From Collybia mongolica (lineage: Eukaryota > Basidiomycota > Agaricomycetes > Agaricales > Clitocybaceae): a DNA stretch of 64,000 bases. The stretch's first letter is position 1; every line of letters begins with the position of its first letter. The stretch is taken from NCBI GenBank assembly GCA_013420905.1, contig JAAXNY010000001.1:2728001-2792000 (forward strand), read 5' to 3'. Under the pieces are notes generated by a model that saw only the letters and a program-made list of their open reading frames with translations, had not been told where the DNA came from and did no database searches. Below are positions 23,156-32,761 of the stretch, in pieces. The translations under genes were made by a program, and so were the position numbers.

Positions 23156-24761
23156 CAGTGGCTCAAAAAACTGCCCCAATGTTTGTACATTTTTGAAAGA
23201 TCAATATGGTATGAAGTGCTGACATAAGCAGGGGACCTGGGGTAATTATGTAAGATACTATGACATCGTGGCTTTCCAATGGACCCTGGATCATGTGATT
23301 TGGATCAATATCTATTAAGCTATAAGCCAAACAAAATGGTTACTTATTGGGGCAGTTTTTTGACCCTTATCTTATTTTCCATTATTCTGGCATTTATGAT
23401 CCAATGCAAGAACATTATGGACTGTGGGAAGAATAAACAATGTCATGTGACTTTATTTGTATCAATTTGACATGTTGGAATTGGTTCAATCATCTTCTTG
23501 ACCTCTTACCACCATCATGAAAGCCATTTCTACTGCTCAGCACAATACTGTTGTTTCTCTCCTCAATGAGGGCCATTCTCAGCGTCAAATCAAGGAGAAA
23601 ACTGGTCTAGGGAAGGGTACCATCAGTAGGATCAGCAAAGATGTGGATGGAAACAAAGAAAACAACCTTGGTGGCCGCCCCTCCAAGCTGTCTGTTCGTG
23701 ACAAACAGTCAATTATTCGTCAAATCAAGTCAGGGAAGCTTGATAATGCAGTTCAGGCTACCCAATTCATCAATGGCATCATCCCCAATCCTGTCACACC
23801 CCAGACAGTCAGAAATGCACTCAAGGAAAATCAATTTTATGCTGCTACAAAGAGGAAAGCTCCTCTTCTCAAACGAGCCCATCGCATCCGGCGTCTCCAG
23901 TTTGCAAAATATCATGAAAGCTGGACTGTGGAGGACTGGAAAAGGGTTCTATGGACAGATGAGACCAAAATCAATAGGATTGGGTCAGATGGAAAGGTTT
24001 ATGTCTGGAAACAAAGGGGAGAACCACCATCTGATAGAACAACATCACCTACTGTCAAACATGGAGGAGGAGGAAACCTCATGGTATGGGGTTGTATGGG
24101 GTGGAATGGAGTGGGAAAGCTCATAGAGGTGCAGGGGAACATGGACAAGGTTCAATACTGTGAAATTTTGGAGAGTGGAGTTCAGGAAAGTTTTGAGAAG
24201 TTGGAAATGGTGGATGGCGAGCGCTACTTTCAGCAAGATAACGACCCCAAACACACATCTGGACTGGCCACACAGTGGTTTGAAGACAACAACATTCAAG
24301 TCCTTGGCTGGCCTGCCCAATCCCCTGACATGAATCCAATAGAACACCTTTGGGAACATCTCAAGCGCCGTCTTAAAGAATATCCGACACCACCCAAAGG
24401 AGTACATGAGTTGTGGGATAGATTGGCTGAAGAGTGGGGTGAAATTCCACCAGAGGTATGCCAAAACCTGATAGAAAGTATGCCCAGGTGGATACAAGCA
24501 GTTATAAAGGCAAAAGGTGGTCATACAAAGTATTAGATAGAAAATTAATAGAGGGTCAAAAAACTGCCCCAATGAGTAATCATTTTGTTTGGCCTATAGC
24601 TTAATGGGTTTTGATCCAAATCACATGATCCAGGGTCCATTGGAAAGCCACGATGTCATAGTATCTTACATAATTACCCCAGGTCCCCTGCTTATGTCAG
24701 CACTTCATACCATATTGATCTTTCAAAAATGTACAAACATTGGGGCAGTTTTTTGAGCCAC
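23156..24761 (+). mobile_element. Complete Tc1-type DNA transposon with about 210-bp TIRs
   Basis: TIRs are 23156-23366 and 24553-24761, nearly identical apart from a handful of substitutions. The left end is TA then CAGTGGCTC; the right end is GAGCCAC then TA, with the last one or two bases of the right end altered. Each TIR also has its own inverted ends: the outer TCAAAAAACTGCCCCAAT recurs inverted at the inner edge. Between the TIRs lies one intact transposase. A third TIR copy is at 50512-50709. Confidence 0.9.
23517..24536 (+). CDS. Tc1/mariner-superfamily transposase, DD34E, intact
   Basis: A single uninterrupted frame of 339 residues. Residues 1-60 form a helix-turn-helix of the Tc1 type (RQIKEKTGLGKGTISRISK). 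A second DNA-binding part follows, with GRPSKLS between the two helices like the GRPR hook. The catalytic DDE domain has WTDETKIN (first Asp), FQQDNDPKHTS (second Asp) and SPDMNPIEHLW (Glu). I count 34 residues between the second Asp and Glu, so DD34E, the Tc1 spacing. It acts in the nucleus by binding the TIRs and inserting at TA. No intron is present. The complete frame and well-matched TIRs suggest the copy is or was recently active. Confidence 0.93.
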   Translation: MKAISTAQHNTVVSLLNEGHSQRQIKEKTGLGKGTISRISKDVDGNKENNLGGRPSKLSVRDKQSIIRQIKSGKLDNAVQATQFINGIIPNPVTPQTVRNALKENQFYAATKRKAPLLKRAHRIRRLQFAKYHESWTVEDWKRVLWTDETKINRIGSDGKVYVWKQRGEPPSDRTTSPTVKHGGGGNLMVWGCMGWNGVGKLIEVQGNMDKVQYCEILESGVQESFEKLEMVDGERYFQQDNDPKHTSGLATQWFEDNNIQVLGWPAQSPDMNPIEHLWEHLKRRLKEYPTPPKGVHELWDRLAEEWGEIPPEVCQNLIESMPRWIQAVIKAKGGHTKY

Positions 24762-24949
24762 TAATCTATCAATGAAGAGTGCTTACTACCAGGGGGAGGA
24801 TGGGAGGCAGCCAACATGCAATGGTGGTGGTATGAGAGCAAGAGGAAAAGTGTGTGAAAGCAGCTGCCAAGGCATGATATAGCTCAGAATGTTCAGCTGT
24901 CAGGCATCTCGGTCAATGGGGCCCTGTGATCAAATCTGGGAATGCTGAC

Positions 24950-25946
24950 AAATTTTATTTATTCAAATCATATATTATTTGTTATTAATAGGAGGCTGAA
25001 AAATGTGCACCCCACCAGGTTCAAACAGTCACAGGGAGGATCATTACATAATATTAAAATATTTGGCATGGATAACCACTGGGCAAGACTGGCATTCCCA
25101 GCTGAGAGATAAATGGCCTCAAGTCGACAAAAACAGGTCACATGATATTGAGGCACATGCCACGGTCACATTACCGTTGCCACACCTTTGTTGATTACTT
25201 TCAACCACATCAACGATGTCCACCAAACCACCAACACACCCAACACACCCAACACACCCAACGCCAACCAACGCCCAATGCACTATGCCAGCAAATAGGC
25301 CCCCAAGGCACCCAGAGATGCACAAACGGCAAACAACAAGGCCAAGGGAGGTGGGGGGAATGGTGGAAAAGGACATGGCCCAATGGGACGGTGGGGAAAG
25401 GGCACCCTGAGGGGTGGAGGGAGGTGAGTCCCAGAATATTGCTCACCTATACACTCACCATGCAGCACGTCCCCCCCCCAGGAAAACCTCAGGAACCCAC
25501 AACAAGGAGGACATGGCTGCCAATGCTCAGGGTGCCCCAGCGGTGTGTGTGTTTTTTTATCACTCCTGTTGCTAATAGCCCATCCCAGGATCAAGCGTGT
25601 GCTCGACGCAGGAACTGCCAGTATTGCACCCCCACCTCATGCGCGATCAGCCACCACGCCCACCCTGCCAGTGCAGGGTGAAGTCACAGGCCACTGACAA
25701 TGCCACAGGGGCCAACGAGGATGATGGGGGCAGCAGGGGCCCCCGCCCATATTAAATTATGTATTTACTATTAATGTATCATGTTCACTATCAATATATG
25801 ATATTATCCTATCAATGTATGTAGAACATTAGTAAATAAAATAGTAAGTAAACTCTCATATGTAAGTAAGTAATTTATAATAGTAAAAGAAAGTAAGTGA
25901 GTCTGTGCAGAGTCCGCAAGGACATGTGGGGGACTGTAAAATACAG
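24950..25946 (+). mobile_element. Truncated TIR element, copy 3 (lacks left end)
   Basis: From about 24950 (TTATTTATTCAAATCATATATTA-like, cited in part) it follows the complete copy at 28342, including TTGTTATTAATA, CAACCACATCAACGATGTCC and a C run, and ends GGGGACTGTAAAATACAG. The interior differs from the other copies: it carries ACACCCAACAC repeats instead of the CAA/CAG trinucleotide block. Confidence 0.6.
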
Positions 25947-26215
25947 GAAAATTATCCTATACATCTCCTTTTATTGGATGAAAATCATCCTATATATCCC
26001 CTTGTATGGGATGAAATTCACCCCTTTTATGAGATGAAAATCATCCTGTATATTTCACCCCTTATGGGATGATTTTCATTCCATTAATAGATGGTATTTT
26101 AACAGTACAATTTCACCCTCTTAAAGGATGAAATATGTGGGATGAAATTTCATCCTTTTTTCATACCCCTTAATTTCATCCACTAAACTTAGAAAAAACC
26201 CTTTTCATCCATTAA
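25947..26215. repeat. Block of GGATGAAATTTCATCC-like palindromes
   Basis: Several GATGAAA / TTTCATC motifs in both orientations, including a near-perfect GGGATGAAATTTCATCC. The phrase GGATGAAATATGTGGGATG occurs here (about 26129) and again at about 38690, so this is a dispersed repeat. No coding region. Confidence 0.5.
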
Positions 26216-29200
26216 ATGGGGGAAAAACCACCCCCACCAGGTGCACAGTGCTTTCTCTGCTTCTTCTCTAGTCCCTTGCTATCAACAAACCATGCAACCT
26301 TCCAAATATGCTCATAATCATCCTCTTTGAAGTCCTTGAGTATGAATTCTTCAGTACCATTTCTGTTACACATAACCATTGCATTATACAAGTGCATTGA
26401 TGTTGTTGGCTTTTTTCTAATAAAGAGCTGATAGGATCCAAGGGCTCCCTCATTGATATCATTTGTGGATGGCATCCATGCTTGATCTCTCTGCTCAGGT
26501 GTTGCAAGATCAATCACCCCACCTGGAGCAAATTCCAGTGTGAATCTCTCCCAGGTTTCTAAGGCTCCTTGAAAGAATCTAATCAGTACTGGTTTGATAT
26601 GTGGAAGCTCTGGGGCTTTTTCAATGATTGCTGCAACTACAGCTGGCTCTTCCCATGGTTTCTTGTCCATTGTACCATTTTTATAGTCACCAGATATAAG
26701 TGGATCAGGGTTGTCAATAATAGCCTGCATATGTTCCTTAAGCTGAGTATGTACTGGACCAAGATTGAGCATGTTAAGTTCTTCTGTTCCTGGGCCTCAT
26801 ATTTGGTGCATATATGGGTGTGTAATAGTTTGTGCGTACAAAGCAAGAACACAAAGCTCAGTAAGTGTGGGAATGTCGTGCAATGCATTGTACAGGTTCT
26901 GCTCTAAGTGGCTGAATCTGCAATTTTGTTTGCGATCTTGTACAAAATCCAAGAATCTGATTATAGTTCTCAGATGTTGTATAAGCATTCCACCTGCCTT
27001 CCCAAATGACTGATATTGGATATTGGTAGTATCTGCAAAGGTAATTGCCTTTCCTATTGCTTGTTCCATATAGTACTGGAAGGTGTTCTGCTGTCCTTTT
27101 TTATCATCTTTGTGATTAAACATATATCCAGCAATTGCTGCTGCTTTGCTGCCTCCACAAGTGGTGGAATCTATTGCCTGTTTCTCAGCAACTGTTATTT
27201 CTTCATGGTCAGAGATCCAGCTATGACTTGAGCATTATCCCTATTTTCTAAAAGAATAGGCCTTGTGTTTCCTGTGTCTGTCTGCCATTGGCTCATAGCA
27301 ATGTCTCCACCTTTTCTACCATTTAAATCTTTAGGCATTCCACATCCAGCCCAGATAAACAAATGCAAAGCATTTTTCTCTTCTTCAGATAAATTCACAT
27401 AGACTTCTTTTCTCAATTGCATAGCTAAGACCCTCATCATTTCAGCACCTTTTTCTGCCTGTTCATCTTTCACAAGCTGATTCCATTTCTCAAGACCCCC
27501 AGCTTCTAGTAACATCTTTTCATTCTCCTTCTGGATGAGAGCAAATAGTTCACCTGCTATCATCTCAACCATTCTCTCACCACCAAGTGTTTCATAAGCA
27601 AAGTCCTCTTTTAGTTGTTGTAGTAACCTTGCTGCTTTTTTCTGATCCTCTGCATGGTCAGAGTTCATGCCCTTGAGCTTAGCAAAAAATTCAGCCAGGA
27701 GCAGGGACATCTTGTGTCTTTGTGCTAGAGGACTTTGCTGGAACCATTCAATTATTTGGAATATCAGTTTGATAAGACCATCAACCTAAGTTTGACTTAT
27801 ATGATCAACAGAGGAATGAACACAAGAAGCCAGCTCTGATGTTTGGTTTCTGCATAATTCTGAAGATATAACACTTTGGCTTTTAGATTAATATGATGGG
27901 ATTCAAAGTTTATGTGTTTATGTGTTGTCCCATCCCCACTGCCTGTCAAACCATCAGTCTGGCCTATTTCAAATCCAAGTTGTATTTCTGCTGCAATACC
28001 ACCCTCCAGAATTGCTCTTTGTACAGTTCTCCAGCTCATTTTAGCACCCACTGAAACACCTGCTGCTTTGCAGATATTTTGTATAATTTCTCCCACATAA
28101 GCCTGGGAGCATCTAGTATTGATCAGTGATCTAGCTAGAGCACATGTCTCAGGAGTATATATGCCTTTCTTTAATAGGTGATATTTGTTGTTCTCTTTCT
28201 GAGCTTTGCCTCTTGCCTTTTGAACAGCACAATCAAGTACCCCAGGTGATCTCTTGCAATACATTTCCAACGCATGTCTTTTTTTCTGAGACTCTGCAAG
28301 TCAGTGCTTTAGATCAGTAATTTCAGAGGTATAGTTGTCAAGGTCTTTACACTAAGCCACATAACCTGTGCGGACTCCGTGCAGACACGTGGAGTCTGCA
28401 CAGACTCATTTGGCAGCACACTCAGCCAAACAACAATCCGTGTCCGTGCCAAGTCTGCATCAATCTGTGTGAAATCACGCGGACATGCAGACTAGCAGAC
28501 GGACAGCTTGCAGAGTCTGCGCAGCCAGTCAATTACTAATCAGATTACTAATATAAATTTTATTTACACAAATTATATATACTATTTGTTATTAATAACA
28601 TAACATAACGGCAGTGAAAAACTTGCATCTGACTAGGTTCGAATGTGTACAGGCATGAACATTACGTAATATATTTGGTATTCATAACCATTGGGCAAGG
28701 CGGGCATTTCTAGCTACAGAACCACTGGCCTCAAGTCAACGGACTTTGGTCACATGATTACGAGGCACGTGCAATGGTCACATTACCGTTGCCATGTCTT
28801 TGTTGGTTCTTTTCAACCACATCAATGATGTCCGCCAAACCACCAATGCTGACACCAACGCCAACATGATGATGCACAAGACAGTGTGGGGGAGAAGGAT
28901 AGAAACGGACATGTAACAAGGGGATGATGAGGAAAGGGCGCCCCTAGGGGCAGAACCAGGTGAGTTGTACACTGCCACTCACCCACACACTCACCACGCA
29001 GCGCGTCCCCCCCCCTCCTGACTTCAGGAACTCGAGATGAAGGATACAGCCACCAACAGCAATAGTGAGGAAGGCGGCAACAACAATGACAATGACTAAG
29101 ACAGCAACAGCAACAGTGCCAACGAGGCCTGCAGCAACAACGGCAACAGCAGTGGCAGTGGCGGCACCAACAACAGTGCAACAACGACAACAACAACTAC

Positions 29201-30012
29201 AACAAAGACAACCCCCACCACCATGAGGACAACAACGACAACAAGAATGGGGACAATGACAAGAAAAGCGGCCAGTGCCGTCGCCACTGATGATGTCATG
29301 GGGGCCGACAGGGGGGCAGGGGCAGGAGCCCCTGCCTATATTAAATTATCTTATCATATATGTATTATATTTAGTAATAATATATGTTTCATCCTATTAA
29401 TTATATAGATTGTTAGTAAGTAAAAGAGTAAGTAAGTACTTTATAATAGAAGAAAGTAAGTGAGTCTGTGCAGAGTCCATGTGGACTTTGTGCTGTCCTT
29501 GCAGAGTTCGCACGGAGTCCACAAGGACATGTGGGGGAGTGTAAAGTACAGTAGTTGTCAACAAGTAAAACAAAGTAAGCCTCCATATGTTGGCTTTCAG
29601 ATCTGAGCTCATCAAGAAGGGAAATAGCTTTAGATGCACCAGCTTTAGCAGTTGGAAGGTCTACAGACTTCAACAAGTCAATCCAAGCCTGTAGTTTTGT
29701 TTTGCCTGCTTGTGTTCTTTGAGCTTTCCACCTCTCTACTCTAAGAGCTTGGTATTGTTGCTTTGATTTCTCCTCAGATTTGTTCAGCTTTAACTCCTTA
29801 TCTTTGAGAATAGATGTCTTTTCTGCTATTTCAGTTTTGGCCATGGCCAATTCTAGTTGCACCAATTCCAATTCTTCTGTAACATTGGCAATCTGTACCC
29901 TCAAAGATTTTGGCTTAGTTGAAGGCTTAGAAGGAGGCTCTACCTCAGAAGCAGTTCTAACCTTGTTCATAGCCTTCATGTGATTTATCTGAGCCCTAGT
30001 TCTTTTTGCCAT
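26212..30012 (-). pseudogene. Multi-copy agaricomycete gene (function unknown), split by a TIR element
   Basis: It starts MAKRTRAQINHMK at 30012, followed by a predicted coiled coil (ELELVQLELAMAKTEI to about residue 100). After HMEAYFVLLVDNY the frame is interrupted by the TIR element 28342-29551. It resumes as TSEITDLKH, a TGA, then YHLLKKGIYTPETCALAR, FEIGQTDGLTGSGDGTTHKH, LNGRKGGDIAMSQWQTDTG, FNHKDDKKGQQNTF and WERFTLEFAPGG, ending near 26212. I recognise this as a family present in many copies in agaricomycetes; its biochemical role is not known to me. Beyond the insertion there are further stops (after SLTMKK and in the H/TGA position), so this copy was already decaying or has decayed since. 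Confidence 0.6.
28342..29551 (+). mobile_element. Complete non-autonomous TIR element, copy 4, with 10-bp target duplication
   Basis: Left end GGTCTTTACACTAAGCC, right end GGGGGAGTGTAAAGTACAG; the inverted core is CTTTACACT. The target duplication TAGTTGTCAA is at 28332-28341 and 29552-29561. Subterminal 28360-28530 is full of GTCTGCACAGAC-like palindromes; 29040-29290 is CAA/CAG/GAC trinucleotide-rich. No transposase is encoded, so it needs a partner in trans. A 10-bp duplication would fit a Mutator-like mobiliser (9-11 bp) better than hAT (8 bp), but this is inference. Confidence 0.85.
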
Positions 30013-31209
30013 AGTGTTTCAGAAGAATCCAATATGTCAAGACCTAAGATAGACAAGTACCCAGAAACAGCTTGATAGCCAAGAGACTTTTCTTTAAAGC
30101 TACAGCCCCAGTATTGTGTCAAGAAAGACCCAAGGTAGCCCAGTAATGCCACTTATAGGATCCTGCTATCTAATAATTGGAGATCTGACCAAGATCAGAA
30201 TGATCAGAACTGTAAACTGCGAGTAGTTTTGTCAGTCCAGTTTGAGAGAAGATATCTAGGCTGAATTATCATAATCAGAGGGTCAGATACAAGTTACAAT
30301 AAACATGTAGGTGCATTACCACAGATCACTGACTGATGGGCAAGATAAGACAGATCCTGAGCAAAACTTGTCAATATTCTGGTGTAAAAAGGGTTTATGA
30401 GACATTAGGAGGGCAGGGGAACATAATTTAAATGATAGAACCTACTAGTGGCAAAGATATTTCACTTTGAGGTGGTATGTGGATGCAGAGCATCAAGAAT
30501 GTCGAGGAAGAGATGGGAATAACAGGTGATCAATATTTTTAAACTCCGCTCAGTCATCAGATCACCGGCGAAATGGCAGATGACACACCACTATCGCTGA
30601 CATCTGCCTTGGCGACAATACAGCTTAACTTCTTTGATCAATCCCACATGAAATTTCACGGGCAAGAGGGTCTTTGTGGCCGATTTTCCGATTTTTTCTT
30701 TTTCAGCTCTGCAGGTCTAAAAAATATATGTAAATTAGGTAAATCTTATGCAATATGAAGGAAAGAAAAAAATCTGCCACAAAGGCCCTCTTCAGGCTGG
30801 TTTTTCGAGCAACTTTTATTATTATTCCGATCTCTTATTTTCAGTTTTCGAGTCACCAGCGATGTGGGTCACCAAATGGTGCTTTTTCAGGTGGGACAAA
30901 CAACAATAAACAAATCAAAAATAACCGGGAATTGCCCTCCCCAGTAACAAGCGATCTATGTAAGTAACAGGGCGTTTATATATCAACGTGGCATATATGC
31001 CTGCTTGGGTATCGGCAGCCTTGCTTTTCCAACAATCTTTCAGCACAAATCGAAAGTCTTGCATAACTAGGCTGTTTTGCACAACTGAGTCATAATAGTA
31101 ATAAGAGACCGCAGTATGTAGAGAGTCCATGACCAGACCTTCAGAATTATAAAAATCGCTATCAACGGGCTCCCATGATCATTTCAACTTTGCCTACTAT
31201 AATCTGTCA
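30013..31209. other. Intergenic, no gene recognised
   Basis: Composition shifts from CpG-poor repeat DNA to CpG-containing DNA at about 30,540. Short open frames on both strands (30573-30758 +, 30915-31130 -) have no recognisable features. Confidence 0.4.
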
Positions 31210-32314
31210 TCACTCGTTCTTGTCCCACCCCCTCCGCTCCTTAGCGATGAGATCTTTAGCACAATCAAGTACCATTTCCTCCAAAGATCTCCACTTTCCA
31301 CCCAAAAGCTTGGCACCTAAAGAAGTGTCAAACTGGATCACCTCCGCTCCTGGATAAGAGAGGGCCGGCTCGTTGGGATCAGCGGGTGGAATCTCTCTAT
31401 CGGGATAGGCTTTGCGAAGAATATCTGCCACTGCAGCGTAAGAGTTGCGTTCCCCAAGGCCAATGATACGTTTTCCATCAGCCTCATGAGAAGTAAGCGA
31501 GGCAACGAAAATATCGGCGATATCGTAAATATGCACAAAGGTGGTGATCTTCGCAGTGGCGACGCCCTTTTTCCGTGGCGGATCACCGATAAGGTCGTAC
31601 AACCATCCAAGAGAGACATCCTGTCGCGGTGCCTGCTTGACGGCTTTGTGAATGGGTCCCAAACAAACCGCGGGTAGAAGGGCTGTCATGGTGAAATTTG
31701 GCTATTAAGACGATTAGTCGAGGGTTCACCACTTGAGAATGATTCACCTTCTTTTCCTCCATGAATTTCCAGGCGGCCTTTTCAGCGACTAGTTTAGATC
31801 CAACGTAGATATGGAATCCAATCAGAGGGTCATCAAGGTTCTTGACAAGCTCTTCAGTATAGATATTCCAATCATCGCCAGTGATCATCTCCTTAGCGGG
31901 GTCCTTAGCAGTCATCACAACGCTACCAATCGACCCTGTGAACAAGAACTTCTGAATACTCGACTCCTCTGCAAGAGTATTCATGAGATTGACGGTTCCA
32001 TCGACAGCGGGAACATACTGTTCCTCCGGGTGCTTCGCGTCCATAGTTACGGGCGAAGCGATGTGAATGACAGCAGCAGCGCCCTTGATAACCTCACTGA
32101 AGGCTGCGGGGGCAATCAAGTCAGGTACTTCGGCCAGCTCGAAGTTGGAGCCAAAGGACGCAAATTGATGTTTGACATAGTCACCAGACTTCAACGTACG
32201 AACGGTGCCTCGAACTTTATACCCTTTCTGGAGAAGACGAAGGGCAGTCGTACTGGCAAGGTGTCCGTTAACGCCCGTAACCACAATGAGAGAACCTGGT
32301 TCGACAGAAGGCAT
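31210..32314 (-). CDS. NAD(P)-dependent extended SDR (cinnamoyl-CoA reductase / dihydroflavonol reductase-like), 2 exons
   Basis: Exons 32314-31748 and 31701-31210, separated by a 46-nt intron (GTGAATC...AATAG), join in frame to 352 residues, the usual length for the family. The Rossmann motif VVTGVNGHLAS is at residues 10-20, which binds NAD(P)H. The substrate-side block VIHIASPV is near 95. Catalytic YVGSK (YxxxK) is near 170, and LLPAVCLGPIH follows. Start MPSVEPGS is chosen because the Rossmann fold then begins at the usual distance; the upstream ATG at 32350 would add 12 residues. It is probably a cytosolic reductase of a carbonyl or aldehyde substrate; the substrate cannot be named. It is about 20 kb from the P450/UbiA pair, separated by mobile DNA. 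No break is seen. Confidence 0.88.
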
Positions 32315-32753
32315 GAGGGATACTGTTAATTCTGAGCGTAATCCAGTCACAAAACAGTGATATAAATATGCTTAGCTAAACCAAACTAAACCTGGGAACC
32401 GGAGTCGACCAACAGAAGCCACACTCCGATGAACGGGGCACACAGAACCAGATTGGACTACAACATCTCCATCCTGTGAACTTTCGAGGCAGCCTTACGG
32501 TTAGGACTCCCTGGCATGAGAAGTTTGTTCCATAATTGCTTACTCTGTATTCATCCTTGATTATCGCGATCATCAGCTGTGAAGCGTTTTAGTATGCGTC
32601 ACGTATCAATATCTGTCCTATATCTGTCCTATACACAAGCGGCAGAACTTAAGGCGTTTGACCCGTTAAACTTATGTAATGGATTCTGATTGCTGTGTGC
32701 CCGGCCTGCTCGTCGTACGATCACGCATGAGCTCGTCCTAGCTAATTGGTTTG
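32315..32753. promoter_or_regulatory. Upstream region of the SDR gene; no other feature
   Basis: Contains the promoter side of the SDR gene on the minus strand. TATAAATA at about 32361 (plus-strand reading) is a possible TATA-like element but its orientation is wrong for the SDR unless read as TATTTATA on the minus strand, about 45 nt upstream of the ATG. Confidence 0.3.
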
Positions 32754-32761
32754 TTCTCGAC

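Noticed and set aside
24045..24572. 175-residue minus-strand open frame
   Set aside because: Antisense to the intact Tc1 transposase.
25142..25681. 179-residue open frame (+)
   Set aside because: Lies across the low-complexity core and end of truncated TIR element copy 3; His/Pro/Thr repeats only.
31811..32329. 172-residue plus-strand open frame
   Set aside because: Antisense to the first exon of the SDR gene, which has clear catalytic motifs on the minus strand.
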